Shown here piece by piece: positions 7,387-16,310 of a DNA stretch of 64,000 bases. Within the stretch, counting starts at the first letter, position 1. Each line of letters opens with the position of its first letter. The notes under the pieces are model-generated. The model made no database searches, had not been told where the DNA came from, and saw only the letters and a program-made list of their open reading frames with translations. The position numbers and the translations under genes were made by a program. Location: contig NZ_JARXZC010000007.1 of assembly GCF_029894335.1 (NCBI RefSeq), forward strand, positions 1 to 64,000, in the 5' to 3' direction. Origin of the DNA: Kitasatospora sp. MAP5-34. GTDB lineage: Bacteria > Actinomycetota > Actinomycetes > Streptomycetales > Streptomycetaceae.

Positions 7387-8176
7387 CCTGGGTGCCCGGC
7401 GCTGCGGGCGGCTCCTGGCTGCCGGCCGCAGCGGGAATGTCGATCTCGTACGACAGCCGGAAGTGCTCGGCCGCGAGCACGATGTCGGCCGTCTCGACGG
7501 CGAGTTCGCCCGCCCGGTGGGTCCGTTCGATGACGAGCACGGTGGAGCCGAGCGGGATTCCGAGTCGCTCGGCCTCTGCTTCGAGTACCGGGCGCGACGC
7601 GACGTCCTCCGTCACCCGAGTGACTGTGATGCCGATGCTCGCCATGCGTTCCGCGACTCCGCAGCCCGCCAGCGGGCCGAGTTCGGGGAGCACCACGTCC
7701 GTTCCATCGGTGACAGCCAACGGCTCCCAGCTCGTTGCGAGTTGGACCGGCCGGCCGTCAGCCCGGAAGACGTACTGGGACTGCAGGATCGGAGCGCCGT
7801 CGGCCAGCCCGAGGCGGGCGGCGAGCGAAGCGGTCGCGTACGTCTTCAGCGAGCTGCCGGTCCAGGAGGGGTCGACACCCCGCGCGGCACTCTCGGCCGC
7901 GAACGGACTCCCGTCGGACTGGTCACGCCCCCGGGCCATCCGCACCTGAACCGGCCGGGCCCGGACGTAGGTGCCCGACCCCGGCCGGCCCTCGACCAGG
8001 CCCTCGGCGGTCAGGACGCGCAGCGCCTGACGGACCGGCTGCTCGGACAGGCCGTGCTCGCGGCACAGGTCGGCGATGCTCGGCATCTTCGAGTCCGGCT
8101 CGCGGGTGCCGGAGAGGACGTCACCCCGGAGGGCATCCGCCAGCCGCAGGTACGCCGGTCGTCCCAAGTCCCCCAC
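7382..8176 (-). CDS. GntR/HutC-family regulator with UTRA domain
   Basis: 264 residues from GTG 8176, which has AAAGGA six bases upstream; a longer in-frame extension lacks support. The GntR winged helix is at residues 5-70 (PAYLRLADALRGDVLSGT, then LSEQPVRQALRVLTAEGLVE and GSGTYV). A UTRA effector domain follows, ending in VIERTHRAGELAVETADIVL. HutC-type regulators bind small-molecule effectors. GntR proteins of similar size also serve as transfer or replication repressors in actinomycete integrative elements (the KorSA type of pSAM2), relevant given the neighbouring attachment junction. No such partner genes remain here. Confidence 0.87.
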   Translation of the reverse strand: MGDLGRPAYLRLADALRGDVLSGTREPDSKMPSIADLCREHGLSEQPVRQALRVLTAEGLVEGRPGSGTYVRARPVQVRMARGRDQSDGSPFAAESAARGVDPSWTGSSLKTYATASLAARLGLADGAPILQSQYVFRADGRPVQLATSWEPLAVTDGTDVVLPELGPLAGCGVAERMASIGITVTRVTEDVASRPVLEAEAERLGIPLGSTVLVIERTHRAGELAVETADIVLAAEHFRLSYEIDIPAAAGSQEPPAAPGTQE

Positions 8177-8236
8177 GAGTAATCCTTTCTCACGGTTTCT
8201 CAGGTCAGCTTGGCAAGCTCGGATGCTAGCTTTCAA

Positions 8237-8250
8237 GCTCGAATTCGAGC
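8237..8250. promoter_or_regulatory. Perfect palindrome upstream of the GntR gene
   Basis: GCTCGAATTCGAGC is a perfect 14-bp palindrome 61 bp upstream of the GntR start, followed by a second small inverted repeat GAGCATTGCTC. It is a candidate autoregulatory operator. Confidence 0.45.
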
Positions 8251-8661
8251 ATTGCTCAATGTGATTTATCTGCGCATTTACCGACGCGGACGGATCTTCG
8301 CCGTGCATTGCAGCATCCGATTTCAAGGGGTCCCGGAGGCGCTCGGGCGGCCGGACAGCTGGTCTGCGACGCGCTCGGCGACGGCCGGCCGTCCGACCGA
8401 CGGGGGCACACCTACGCGGCTGGTCACCCTCAGTCAGAATGGGTCGAGCTAGCACCCCGGCAGGGCCGGCACTGGAGGGGCCCTGGCGGGAGAGACGCAG
8501 CGGATCACCGCCGTCAAGCACCCGTTCGCGCTACGCCGGGCGGCGAGGACCGACCGTACGGCCGGCCGGCGCTCCTGGCCGGTGCCGGTGCGGTCCGGAT
8601 GGCGTCGCGGAGATCCGAGTCCGGCCCCGGACCCGGACCGGGGTAGGAAGCCTGCAAGACG
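8251..8661. other. Non-coding spacer
   Basis: No credible gene in about 400 bp between the GntR upstream region and the terminator of the ABC operon. GC-rich short inverted repeats occur near 8553-8572. Confidence 0.5.
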
Positions 8662-8696
8662 ACAGCAGGGCCCTCATGATCCGAGGGCCCTGCTGT
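8662..8696. terminator. Hairpin terminator of the ABC transporter operon
   Basis: A 14-bp perfect stem (ACAGCAGGGCCCTC and its complement) around a 7-nt loop, about 80 bp past the stop of the permease gene on the - strand. Confidence 0.75.
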
Positions 8697-8775
8697 GCTT
8701 CGTCATCCGTTGTCCGGGGTGTTCCGCCGCGCTCCGCGCGTCCTGCCATCAACTCGCCGTCAGCTCGCTGTCAGC

Positions 8776-9624
8776 TCAGAGTGCCTTCGGCTCCCGCTCG
8801 TACAGCCGCCGCGACCAGGCGTACGACAGCACCGCGACCCCGACGCACCAGGCGATGGTGATGATCAGGTTGTCGCCGATCTTCGTGCCGGTCAGCAGTC
8901 CGCGCAGCGTCTCGTTCACCGGGGTGAACGGCTCGTACTCGGCGAACCAGCGGATCCCCGTCGGCAGGGAGCTGGTCGGGACGAACCCGCTGCCGAGGAA
9001 CGGCAGGAGGATGAGGAACATCGGCGAGTTGCTCGCGGTCTCCACGCTCTTGGCCGACAGCCCCAGGCCGACGCACAGCCACGTCACGGCGAAGGTCAGC
9101 AGCAGGACCACGCCTGCGGCGGCGAGCCACTCGGCCGCGTTCGCGTGCGGCCGGAAGCCGACGGCCAGCGCGGCCGCGGTGACGACCACGACGCCGATCA
9201 GCGTCTGGACGGTCGCCCCCACGACGTGCCCGGTCAGCACCGATGACCGGGCGACGGCCATGGTCCGGAAGCGGGCGATGATGCCCTCGGTCATGTCCTG
9301 CGCGACGGCGATCGCCGTGCCCTGCGCTGCTGCGGTCACGGCCATCAGGATGATCGCCGGGGCGACGTAGTCGGCGTACGCGGCGCGGCCGCCGTGCAGG
9401 CCGGCGGGCATCCCGCTGCCGAGTCCCGACCCGAGCGTCCCGCCGAAGACGTAGACGAACAGGAGCAGGAAGACCAGCGGCATCAGGGTGACCATCAGGG
9501 TCAGCGACGGATAGCGCTGCATGTGCCGCAGGTTGCGGCGCAGCATGATCCGCGCGTGGACGAGGGCGTGCGTCCGGGTGTCGGCGGTGTCGAGGCCGGT
9601 GTCGGACATCGTCGTGGTGCTCAT
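8776..9624 (-). CDS. ABC-2 type transporter permease (DrrB-like)
   Basis: 282 residues with six predicted membrane helices in the ABC-2 arrangement. It begins with a cytoplasmic THALVHARIMLRRNLRHM segment, and contains the conserved DMTEGIIARFRTM and NSPMFLILLPFLGSGFVP motifs of DrrB-like permeases. ATG 9624 lies two bases after the stop of the ATPase gene, so the two are co-translated. A larger overlapping frame exists but is only a shadow. It exports an unknown lipid-like or drug-like substrate together with the ATPase. Confidence 0.92.
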   Translation of the reverse strand: MSTTTMSDTGLDTADTRTHALVHARIMLRRNLRHMQRYPSLTLMVTLMPLVFLLLFVYVFGGTLGSGLGSGMPAGLHGGRAAYADYVAPAIILMAVTAAAQGTAIAVAQDMTEGIIARFRTMAVARSSVLTGHVVGATVQTLIGVVVVTAAALAVGFRPHANAAEWLAAAGVVLLLTFAVTWLCVGLGLSAKSVETASNSPMFLILLPFLGSGFVPTSSLPTGIRWFAEYEPFTPVNETLRGLLTGTKIGDNLIITIAWCVGVAVLSYAWSRRLYEREPKAL

Positions 9625-9626
9625 CG

Positions 9627-10595
9627 TCAGGCTCCCTTCTTGCCCGTGAGGGCGAAGAAGACGTCGTCGAGATCGGGGGTGTGCACGGTGAGCGACTCGA
9701 CCTCGACCGAGGCGTCGTCCAGCTGCCGCAGCAGCGTCCGCAGGGTGCTGACGCGGCCGTCGCCGGCGAGTTGGAGCGTGAGCGCGTCGTCGTCGCGGCC
9801 GGTCGGGGCGAGCAGCAGTGCGGCGGCGTCGAGTTCGGCGCGGTCGGCGAAGGCCAGCTCGATGTGCCCGCCGGGGATGCGCGACTTGAGCTCGGCGGGC
9901 GTCCCCTCGGCGACGATCCGGCCGCCGTCCAGCACCGCGACGCGGTGCGCGAGTTGGTCGGCTTCGTCCAGGTACTGGGTGGTGAGCAGGATGGTCGTCC
10001 CCTCCGCGACCAGCCCACGGATGATGTCCCACATCGTGTGCCGGCTGCGCGGGTCCAGGCCCGTGGTCGGCTCGTCGAGGAAGATCACCTTCGGGTTGCC
10101 GACCAGGGTCATCGCCAGGTCGAGCTTGCGCTTCATGCCGCCGGAGTAGGTCGAGGCCGGCTTGCCCCCGGCCTCCGTCAGCTCGAACCGCTCCAGCAGT
10201 TCCTCGGCCCGCCGGCGTCCGACGGCCTTCGGCAGCAGGTGCAGATCGGCCATCAGCATCAGGTTCTCGCGGCCGGTGAGGTAGCCGTCGATGGCGGAGA
10301 ACTGGCCGGTGACGCCGATCGCGCGCCGGACCGCCTGCGGGTTCCTGGCGGGGTCCTGGCCGGCGATGCGGATCTCGCCGGCATCGGGACGGAGGTAGGT
10401 GGTCAGGAGGTGGACGGCGGTGGTCTTGCCGGCCCCGTTCGGGCCGAGCAGGGCCAGGATCGTGCCCTGCGGGACCGTCAGGTCGATACCGTCGAGCACG
10501 GTCTTCCTGCCGAAGGACTTGCGCAGGCCACGGGCCGAGATCGCGGCGACGGCGGTGGTCGCGCCGGTGGTGGTGGTGGCTGTCGTGGTGTTCAC
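9627..10595 (-). CDS. ABC transporter ATP-binding protein (DrrA-like)
   Basis: 322 residues. Walker A is LLGPNGAGKTTAV at about residue 50, the signature is YSGGMKRKLDLAMTLV, Walker B is VIFLDEPTTGLD, and the switch histidine is replaced by Gln in LLTTQYLDEADQLAH, as is normal for DrrA ATPases. The C-terminal 70 residues match the DUF4162-like tail ending DLDDVFFALTG. The GTG start overlaps the DUF4097 gene stop by four bases. It is third in an operon of RHH regulator, DUF4097 protein, ATPase and permease. Confidence 0.93.
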   Translation of the reverse strand: MNTTTATTTTGATTAVAAISARGLRKSFGRKTVLDGIDLTVPQGTILALLGPNGAGKTTAVHLLTTYLRPDAGEIRIAGQDPARNPQAVRRAIGVTGQFSAIDGYLTGRENLMLMADLHLLPKAVGRRRAEELLERFELTEAGGKPASTYSGGMKRKLDLAMTLVGNPKVIFLDEPTTGLDPRSRHTMWDIIRGLVAEGTTILLTTQYLDEADQLAHRVAVLDGGRIVAEGTPAELKSRIPGGHIELAFADRAELDAAALLLAPTGRDDDALTLQLAGDGRVSTLRTLLRQLDDASVEVESLTVHTPDLDDVFFALTGKKGA

Positions 10596-11485
10596 GCCTG
10601 GTCCTCCAGACGGGCCGCACGGCGGATGGTGACGTCGCCGAGCTTGGTGCCGGCGTGGACCTCGACCCTGTCGACCGGATCGCCGGCCTGGGGGGCGGCG
10701 GAGGCGGCGAGCTCGTTGTAGACACGGCCGACACCGGAGTTCAGCTCCAGCCAGGCGGCGCTGCCCGCACGGACGCCGACCTCGACGCCGCCGTTCTTGG
10801 ACGTGGCGGACACCTTGCCGCGTACGACCTCGCCGATCCGCACCCCGCCGTTGGAGCTGGTGGCGGTGATGTCGGACAGCGCGCGGTCGACGGACACCGA
10901 GCCGTTGGCGGCCTTGATGTTCGCGGGACCGGTGACGAGGCCGACCTGCACCTTCCCGTTGGCGGCCGAGACCTCGGCGGTGCCGTCCACTGCGCCGATC
11001 CGGATGTCGCTGGAGCCGCTGTGCACCTCGGCAGAGCCGCTGACACCCTGGACGGTGATCTCGCCGAGACCGCTGCGGAGGTTCAGCGGCCCGGTCTCGG
11101 CGAGCCGGAGGACGCCCATGTCGGTCTTGAACACGACGGCACCGAGCACGCCGTCGGAGGAGAGGTCGCCGAGCCCGGCCGCGCCCCGGACGTCGGAGTC
11201 GGTGGGCAGCTGGATGACGACGTCGATCGACTCGGGGCGCTTGCTGCTGACGCCGACGAACCGGTTGAGGCGCTTGCGGGAGACGATGCTCAGCGTCCGG
11301 GTGGCGTCGTCGTACTCGACGCGGGTGCCCTCGGCGGCCTTGACGTCAGCGGCCTTCTTCGGATCGCTGGGGCGGACGTCGACGATCGTGTCGGTGCGGT
11401 CGGAGACCGCGAAGCGGACATCGGCGACGTAGAGGTCGAGGGTGACGGAGATCGGGGCCGGGGTGTTGAAGGTCGAAATGGACAT
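10592..11485 (-). CDS. DUF4097 beta-helix-like protein
   Basis: 297 residues with no signal peptide or membrane segment. From residue 100 onward it is built of short repeating strands (STAEVHSGSSDIRIGAVDGT, AEVSAANGKVQVGLVTG, VTSSNGGVRIGE type) that form the right-handed beta structure of DUF4097. ATG 11485 has AAGGAA upstream. Proteins of this family often sit beside ABC exporters or anti-sigma systems. Here the gene is translationally coupled to the DrrAB pair and follows an RHH regulator, suggesting an accessory or sensing role. Function is unproven. Confidence 0.85.
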   Translation of the reverse strand: MSISTFNTPAPISVTLDLYVADVRFAVSDRTDTIVDVRPSDPKKAADVKAAEGTRVEYDDATRTLSIVSRKRLNRFVGVSSKRPESIDVVIQLPTDSDVRGAAGLGDLSSDGVLGAVVFKTDMGVLRLAETGPLNLRSGLGEITVQGVSGSAEVHSGSSDIRIGAVDGTAEVSAANGKVQVGLVTGPANIKAANGSVSVDRALSDITATSSNGGVRIGEVVRGKVSATSKNGGVEVGVRAGSAAWLELNSGVGRVYNELAASAAPQAGDPVDRVEVHAGTKLGDVTIRRAARLEDQA

Positions 11486-11575
11486 CTCGGGTTCCTTACC
11501 AGGGTACGGTTGGTTGAGGTTCTGCTCGGTGCCTGATACCTGGTGCGCGGTGGTGCGGGAGGCCGGGCGACCGGG

Positions 11576-12115
11576 TCAGCGGGCCCAGCCGGTGTATTTC
11601 TGTCCGACCCGGCCGGGCTGCTGCACGGCGGCGGCGGCCGGCGCGGCCAGCCGGCCCTCGTTGGCCAGCCCGGCGGCGGCGGCCCGGACGATCCAGGTAT
11701 TGACGGAGAGCCCACCGGCGGCGGCGGCGTCCTCGATCAGAGCCTTGATGTTGCCGGGCAGCCGCAGGTTGATCCGGACCATCGCGGCGTCGTCGCCCTC
11801 GGCGACAGGCAGCCGCACGTCGCCGAGGCCGGCCACGGCGTCGGCGACGGCCGGAGCGGCGGGCACGGGTGCGGGCGGCGGCGTCACGACGAACCCGGCC
11901 GCCCCGCCCCGCAGCCGGACATCGACGTAGCCGGGCGCGAGCTCGGCGGAGATCTCCTCGGCGGCGGCGGAGAGCGCCTCCAGCAGGGTGAGTCGCACGG
12001 CGGCGTCGAGCGGCGGGAGCAGCCGGTCGGCGAGCGCGCGGGCGTCCTCGCCGCCGACCTCGGCTGCGGTCGTCAGCTCGCGGCGGAGGTTTTCGACGTA
12101 CTGGGTGAGTTCCAT
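11576..12115 (-). CDS. Ribbon-helix-helix (HicB/Arc-type) regulator
   Basis: 179 residues. The N-terminal half is a helical domain (ELTQYVENLRRELTTAAEVG). The C-terminal half carries a ribbon-helix-helix motif, MVRINLRLPGNIKALIEDAA then LSVNTWIVRAA, as in Arc and HicB antitoxins. No HicA-like toxin lies beside it; downstream are the DUF4097 and DrrAB genes. It is therefore better read as a transcription factor that controls the operon it heads. Its promoter region is full of TGGTGCCA-like repeats suited to an RHH dimer. Confidence 0.82.
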   Translation of the reverse strand: MELTQYVENLRRELTTAAEVGGEDARALADRLLPPLDAAVRLTLLEALSAAAEEISAELAPGYVDVRLRGGAAGFVVTPPPAPVPAAPAVADAVAGLGDVRLPVAEGDDAAMVRINLRLPGNIKALIEDAAAAGGLSVNTWIVRAAAAGLANEGRLAAPAAAAVQQPGRVGQKYTGWAR

Positions 12116-12125
12116 GGCTCTAATG

Positions 12126-12300
12126 TGGCACCACTTTGGCTCCTATGCAAGCCCTTCTGGCTCACCTTGGCGTTTTGGCAGCTCAGCCGTGGTGCCATGG
12201 ATGTCACGGATGCACGGATGTGGCGCCAAACAGCACCACGCGACACCAGGTAGTGGTGCCGCGTGGTGTCGTGTGGTGCCAAGCTGTGCCAAGCCGTGCC
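12126..12300. promoter_or_regulatory. TGGTGCCA repeat cluster upstream of the RHH regulator
   Basis: At least five TGGTGCCA or close matches in both orientations lie at 12126, 12190, 12221, 12254 and 12274, with further GTGCCAAG half-sites after them. The first overlaps the likely promoter of the RHH gene, about 10 bp from its ATG. Repeats of this density fit a cooperative RHH operator. Confidence 0.55.
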
Positions 12301-12394
12301 GGGTGACGTCCGGTGATGCTGCCTTTCGCTCGTCCCGCGGCTACCGGCCTTCCGGACGGCTGCCGTCAGGTGGCCGCCATGACCCCTGGAGTTT

Positions 12395-13084
12395 CTAGAC
12401 CGACTGAGCGGCGGCGCGGATCGCGTCGAGCACCAGTTCGGGGTTGGAGAGCATGGTGACGTGGCTGGTGTCGGCCTCGACGGTGGTGGAGCCCATGCGC
12501 TTGGCCATGAAGCGCTGCAGCTCCGGGTTGACGGCGTGATCCTGCTTGGCGACGACGTACCAGCTGGGCTTCGACTTCCAGGCGGGATTGTCGGTCTTGG
12601 CAATCCCGAGCAGGTCCGCGATCGGCGCGCCCTGGGTTGCCCAGACGAGCTGCTGGTCCTGCTCGGACAGGTCCCCGCAGAAGTGCGAGATGCCGTCCCG
12701 GGCGATCCAGATGCGCCCGTCCTCGACATCGAGGTGGGAGAACAGCGGCGGGGCGTCGTACTTGGCGATCAGGTCCTGCACCGTCTCGCCGGCGTCCGGG
12801 CCCAGCGCGGCGATATAGACCAGTCCGGCGACGCGGCTGTCGGTGCCGGCCGCAGTGATGACGAATCCGCCCCACGAGTGCCCCACCAGGATGGCCGGGC
12901 TGCTGACCCGCGCCAGCGCACGGGAGACCGCGTCGACATCGCCTTCCAGTGTCTCCAGGGTGTTCTGGGCGGACACCACCTCGTACCCCTCCTGCTGCAG
13001 CACGGGGATCACCTTGCTGAAGCAGGAGCCGTCTGCCCACAGACCGTGGGCGAATACGATGCTCGGCTTGGTCGGCGTCGACAT
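12395..13084 (-). CDS. Alpha/beta hydrolase
   Basis: 229 residues, cytoplasmic. The N-terminus IVFAHGLWADGSCFSKVIP gives the oxyanion region, GHSWGG contains the nucleophile serine near residue 72, and the catalytic histidine is likely in EADTSHVTMLSNPEL near the end. This matches the small EstC/salicylate-esterase-like alpha/beta hydrolases of actinomycetes. Aspartate is probably at AKQDHAV. The gene stands alone on the - strand; an AGCACGCC-rich leader precedes ATG 13084 but no obvious operator. Substrate unknown. Confidence 0.87.
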   Translation of the reverse strand: MSTPTKPSIVFAHGLWADGSCFSKVIPVLQQEGYEVVSAQNTLETLEGDVDAVSRALARVSSPAILVGHSWGGFVITAAGTDSRVAGLVYIAALGPDAGETVQDLIAKYDAPPLFSHLDVEDGRIWIARDGISHFCGDLSEQDQQLVWATQGAPIADLLGIAKTDNPAWKSKPSWYVVAKQDHAVNPELQRFMAKRMGSTTVEADTSHVTMLSNPELVLDAIRAAAQSV

Positions 13085-13435
13085 GGCGTGCTCCTCCGCT
13101 CGGCACGGATCGCGGGTCCGCGCTCTAACTGGGACTCCACCTCAGGAACAGCCGGGGCGCACCTCAAGAAACCCAAACCGGGTATCCCGAGCTGTGGTCG
13201 TACACGGCAGCCGCCGCTCCGGGGCCACCAGCAGCAGCCCTGCAGGGCCACGCCCTCCTCCTCGAAGAGCGGGAGCAGCCGCGCAGGTGCTTGCGGTAGG
13301 CGGCGAGCGCCGGCCGCCGGCCGGCCCGACACCACCCGGAGAGCTGTCCCTGGCGGCCGGGGTAGGGCAATCCCCACCCCGGATCAACCGGGTGCCCCGA
13401 TGGGCCTGGCGCTCCTGGCGGAGAAGACTCGACGC
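13085..13435. other. Spacer with possible decayed coding relic
   Basis: Divergent interval between two hydrolase genes. On the - strand the segment 13142-13310 reads as protein-like pieces in two frames (LPLFEEEGVALQG, then LLVAPERRLP), as if a small gene had suffered frameshifts. No family can be named. Confidence 0.3.
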
Positions 13436-14926
13436 ATGCGAAACCTCCATCGGACAGCGGCACTTGTGGCCGCCGGCGCCGTCCTGGCCCTGACCGTCCC
13501 GAGCGCGGCTGCCGCACCCCGGCCCGCACCACCCGTACCGCTCGAGTGGGGCAGCTGTGCGGGAACCGGTCTTGATCCCCATCAGCAGTGCAGTACCGTC
13601 TCCGTGCCGCTGGACTACCGGGCCCCGCGCGGGCCGAAGATCACACTGGCGGTGTCGCGCCTGACCGCCGCCAGGCCGGAGCTGCGCCGGGGCGCGCTGC
13701 TCATGATCCCCGGCGGACCGGGTAACCCCGGTCTGGGCGGGCCGTCCAGCGCGGCCAAGCGGCTGCCGCAGTCGGTGCTGGACCGCTACGACGTGATCGG
13801 CTTCGACCCGCGCGGGGTCGGGCAGTCCGCTCCGGTCGACTGCGGGTTGGCGCACGACGACCTGTCCATGACGAAGCTCCGCCCCTGGCCCGCCCCCGAC
13901 GGCACGATCACCGACAACCTCGCCACCGCCCGGCGGATCGCCGAGACCTGCGCCCGCAATGGCGGCCCGGTCATCCGCACTATGAGCACCGCGAACGAGG
14001 CGCGCGACATCGACCGGATCCGGCAGGCCCTCGGGGAACAGCGGCTGTCGGCCTGGGGTGAGTCGTACGGCACCTACGCGGGCGCCGTCTACGCCACCAT
14101 GTTCCCGCAGCACACCGACCGGATCGTGCTGGACAGCAACGACAACCCGGACCCGAGCCGGGTGGGGCGCGGCTGGATGGCCGGCTTCGACACCGGAGCC
14201 GAGGACCGCTTCCCCGACTTCGCCGCCTGGGCGTCCGCCCCCGGCAACCCCGACCGGGTGGCCGAGTCCCCGCAGGCCGTCCGCGCGCTCTATCTCGACC
14301 TGGCGGCGCGGCTGGACCGGCAGCCGATCCCCTGGCCGGGCGCCAACCCGGCGACGCTCAACGGGAACGTGCTGCGCGAGGCCATGCTGGAGAGCCTCTA
14401 CGCCGACGCCAAGTTCCCGGCCCTGGCGCAGTTGATACTCGCCGCCCAAGGCACCCGGCCGCTGCCGCTGCCGTCGACCCCACCCGACCAAGCTCTGCAG
14501 AACACCGTCGCCGCTGCGGTCGGGACGTTCTGCGACGATGTCGCCTGGCCCGGATCGGCCACCGACCTCGCCCGTGCGGTCGCAGCCGACCGGGTCACGC
14601 ATCCGTTGACGGCAGGCATGCCCGTCAACGTGATGCCGTGCACCTTCTGGCCGTACCCGCCGGCCGAACCGGCGGTTCGGGTCACCCCGGACGGCCCGTC
14701 GAACGTCGTACTGGTGCAGAACCTCCGCGATCCCGCGACGCCCTACACCGGGGCGCTGAAGCTGCGTCAGGCGTTCGGGAACCGGGCCAGGATGATCGCT
14801 GTCGACTCGGGCGGCCACGATGCGTACCGGGCCAACGGCAACGCCTGCGGCGACAGCCTGGTGACGAACTTCCTGGTCACCGGTCGGCGCCCGGCCCGGG
14901 ATGCCTTCTGCCCCGCACGGCGATGA
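13436..14926 (+). CDS. Secreted S33 tripeptidyl-aminopeptidase-like hydrolase
   Basis: 496 residues with a clear signal peptide (MRNLHRTAALVAAGAVLAL, cleavage near AAAAP). The alpha/beta hydrolase core has GGPGNPG, the nucleophile elbow GESYGTY near residue 208, and a C-terminal TAP-like domain with NLRDPATPY (aspartate) and DSGGHDAY (histidine). This is the Slp/Tap type of Streptomyces exported aminopeptidase that trims tripeptides from extracellular proteins. ATG 13436 is chosen for the signal peptide and GGAGAAG upstream. Divergent from the preceding hydrolase. Confidence 0.9.
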   Translation: MRNLHRTAALVAAGAVLALTVPSAAAAPRPAPPVPLEWGSCAGTGLDPHQQCSTVSVPLDYRAPRGPKITLAVSRLTAARPELRRGALLMIPGGPGNPGLGGPSSAAKRLPQSVLDRYDVIGFDPRGVGQSAPVDCGLAHDDLSMTKLRPWPAPDGTITDNLATARRIAETCARNGGPVIRTMSTANEARDIDRIRQALGEQRLSAWGESYGTYAGAVYATMFPQHTDRIVLDSNDNPDPSRVGRGWMAGFDTGAEDRFPDFAAWASAPGNPDRVAESPQAVRALYLDLAARLDRQPIPWPGANPATLNGNVLREAMLESLYADAKFPALAQLILAAQGTRPLPLPSTPPDQALQNTVAAAVGTFCDDVAWPGSATDLARAVAADRVTHPLTAGMPVNVMPCTFWPYPPAEPAVRVTPDGPSNVVLVQNLRDPATPYTGALKLRQAFGNRARMIAVDSGGHDAYRANGNACGDSLVTNFLVTGRRPARDAFCPARR

Positions 14927-15128
14927 CCGGGAGCCCGTCCGGCGCCGAAGAGTCCGAACCCGGCCCGACGGTCATCGCGGTGTCCCGGCCTTGTCGCACA
15001 GTCGGTGCAGCAGTGTGAAGCAGCAGGGTGAGCGGCAGGGCGGGGTTGGAGGCGGCGACCGGGGTCAGGACGCCGCCTCCGCACCGGGTGGGGTCCGAAG
15101 GTGCGGTCCGGAGGCGAGTCGGAGGCGA

Positions 15129-15953
15129 TCAGGCGTCCCCGACGCCTGCGGTGGCCTCGCGCTTCAGGCGGTACCAGCCGATGGACAGGCCGATCGGGGC
15201 CGCGATGACCGCGCCGATCAGAATCGGGAAGATCACGTGGTCTCCCCCGTAAGAGGCTGCCAGCCCACTCGCGACCGCCGAGACCACTCCGGCGACCAGC
15301 ATCTGCTTCAACTTGCCCCGGTACGTACGGCCGAGGAAGAGCTGCCGGTCCGGCGGGGCCAGCAGCTCGTCAAGTCCTGCTGCAGGACCGGAAGTTGCCG
15401 CCTTCGGGCGCTTGAAGTACATGAAGTACAGCCACTGGGCGCACGGCTCCCAGCCGTCCGGAGCGAGCCCGGCCGCGACCGACTCGCGCTCCTTCGCGTT
15501 GTTCGCGACCTCCCGCCGGTACTCCCATCGCAGCGCCGCACCCGGCTCGCGGCGGCACAGGAAGCGGCCGAGCCGGTCGAGACCCTCGACCTCCCAGCCC
15601 TGGTCGCCGTAGTGGTTCAGGTACTTCCGGTCGGAGTAGGCGTCGGCGGTCCACCTCCAGGTCTCCGCAGCCGCGTCGGGCTGCTCGTCCGTACGCTCCT
15701 GGGTGAGGCGCGCCGCGAAGACCTCCGGCGCGCCGAACTCCTCGTACGCATCGGGCGATCCGCTCTCGGCCAGGTAGCCGGTGAGGTCGGTGACGGTCGC
15801 CGTCACGTCCTGTTCCGGCAGGCCGGCCGCGCGCAAGTGCCCGGCGAGCTCGGCGAAGTAGCCACCACCTGCACCGACCGCACCGACCGAGCCGGCCTCG
15901 TTGCTGCTGCTGCTGTTACTGCCGCTGTTACTGCTGCCATTGCCGCGAATCAC
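15129..15953 (-). CDS. Membrane protein with HAAS and DUF2812-like domains, partner of PadR
   Basis: 274 residues from GTG 15953, which overlaps the PadR stop and has GGGGGAG upstream. After a Ser/Asn/Gly-rich tract comes a HAAS-type helical domain (YFAELAGHLRAAGLPEQDV to APEVFAARL). A DUF2812-like region follows (KYLNHYGDQGWEVEGLDRLG), and two membrane helices end the protein. HAAS proteins are usually encoded directly after a PadR regulator, as here. The pair probably forms a membrane stress or envelope module; no activity can be assigned. Confidence 0.8.
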   Translation of the reverse strand: MIRGNGSSNSGSNSSSSNEAGSVGAVGAGGGYFAELAGHLRAAGLPEQDVTATVTDLTGYLAESGSPDAYEEFGAPEVFAARLTQERTDEQPDAAAETWRWTADAYSDRKYLNHYGDQGWEVEGLDRLGRFLCRREPGAALRWEYRREVANNAKERESVAAGLAPDGWEPCAQWLYFMYFKRPKAATSGPAAGLDELLAPPDRQLFLGRTYRGKLKQMLVAGVVSAVASGLAASYGGDHVIFPILIGAVIAAPIGLSIGWYRLKREATAGVGDA

Positions 15954-16294
15954 GATGCTCCCCCTGGATGTGCGCTCAGCATGGTCCTGACCGTGGTGTG
16001 GAACTCCAGCCACGACGCGCCCTGTTCGGCGAGTGCCTGCCGGCCCTCGTCGGTGAGCCGGTAGTAGCGGCGCCCCGGGCCGCGCTCGGCGACCCTGAAC
16101 TCCCCTACGGCCAGGCCGGCTTCCTCCAGCCTGTTGAGCACCGGGTAGAGCGTCCCGCCCTTGATCTCGCCGAGTCCGGCTCCCGCCAGGGCCTTGGAGA
16201 TCTCGTATCCGTAGCTCTCGCCCTCGGTGAGACAGGCGAGGACGAGGAGGTCAAGGACACCCTTGAGCCAGCTGGATCTGCGGTCTGTGGCCAT
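15950..16294 (-). CDS. PadR-family transcriptional regulator
   Basis: 114 residues of the short PadR type. The winged helix starts WLKGVLDLLVLACLTEGESYGYEI, followed by GEIKGGTLYPVLNRLEEAGLV-like recognition and the GRRYYRLTDEGRQAL wing, with a short C-terminal dimerisation helix. ATG 16294 is 20-40 bp from a CCTAGGT palindrome and a TATATA element. It is translationally coupled to the HAAS/DUF2812 gene, which it likely represses together with itself. Confidence 0.92.
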   Translation of the reverse strand: MATDRRSSWLKGVLDLLVLACLTEGESYGYEISKALAGAGLGEIKGGTLYPVLNRLEEAGLAVGEFRVAERGPGRRYYRLTDEGRQALAEQGASWLEFHTTVRTMLSAHPGGAS

Positions 16295-16310
16295 GCATGC
16301 ATTCCATCAC

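Noticed and set aside
10655-11536. Long + strand frames over the DUF4097 and ABC genes
   Set aside because: Antisense shadows with biased composition; the - strand operon has clear motifs and coupled starts.
13142-13377. A small - strand gene between two hydrolases
   Set aside because: Protein-like pieces occur in more than one frame and no start, ribosome-binding site or family could be supported.
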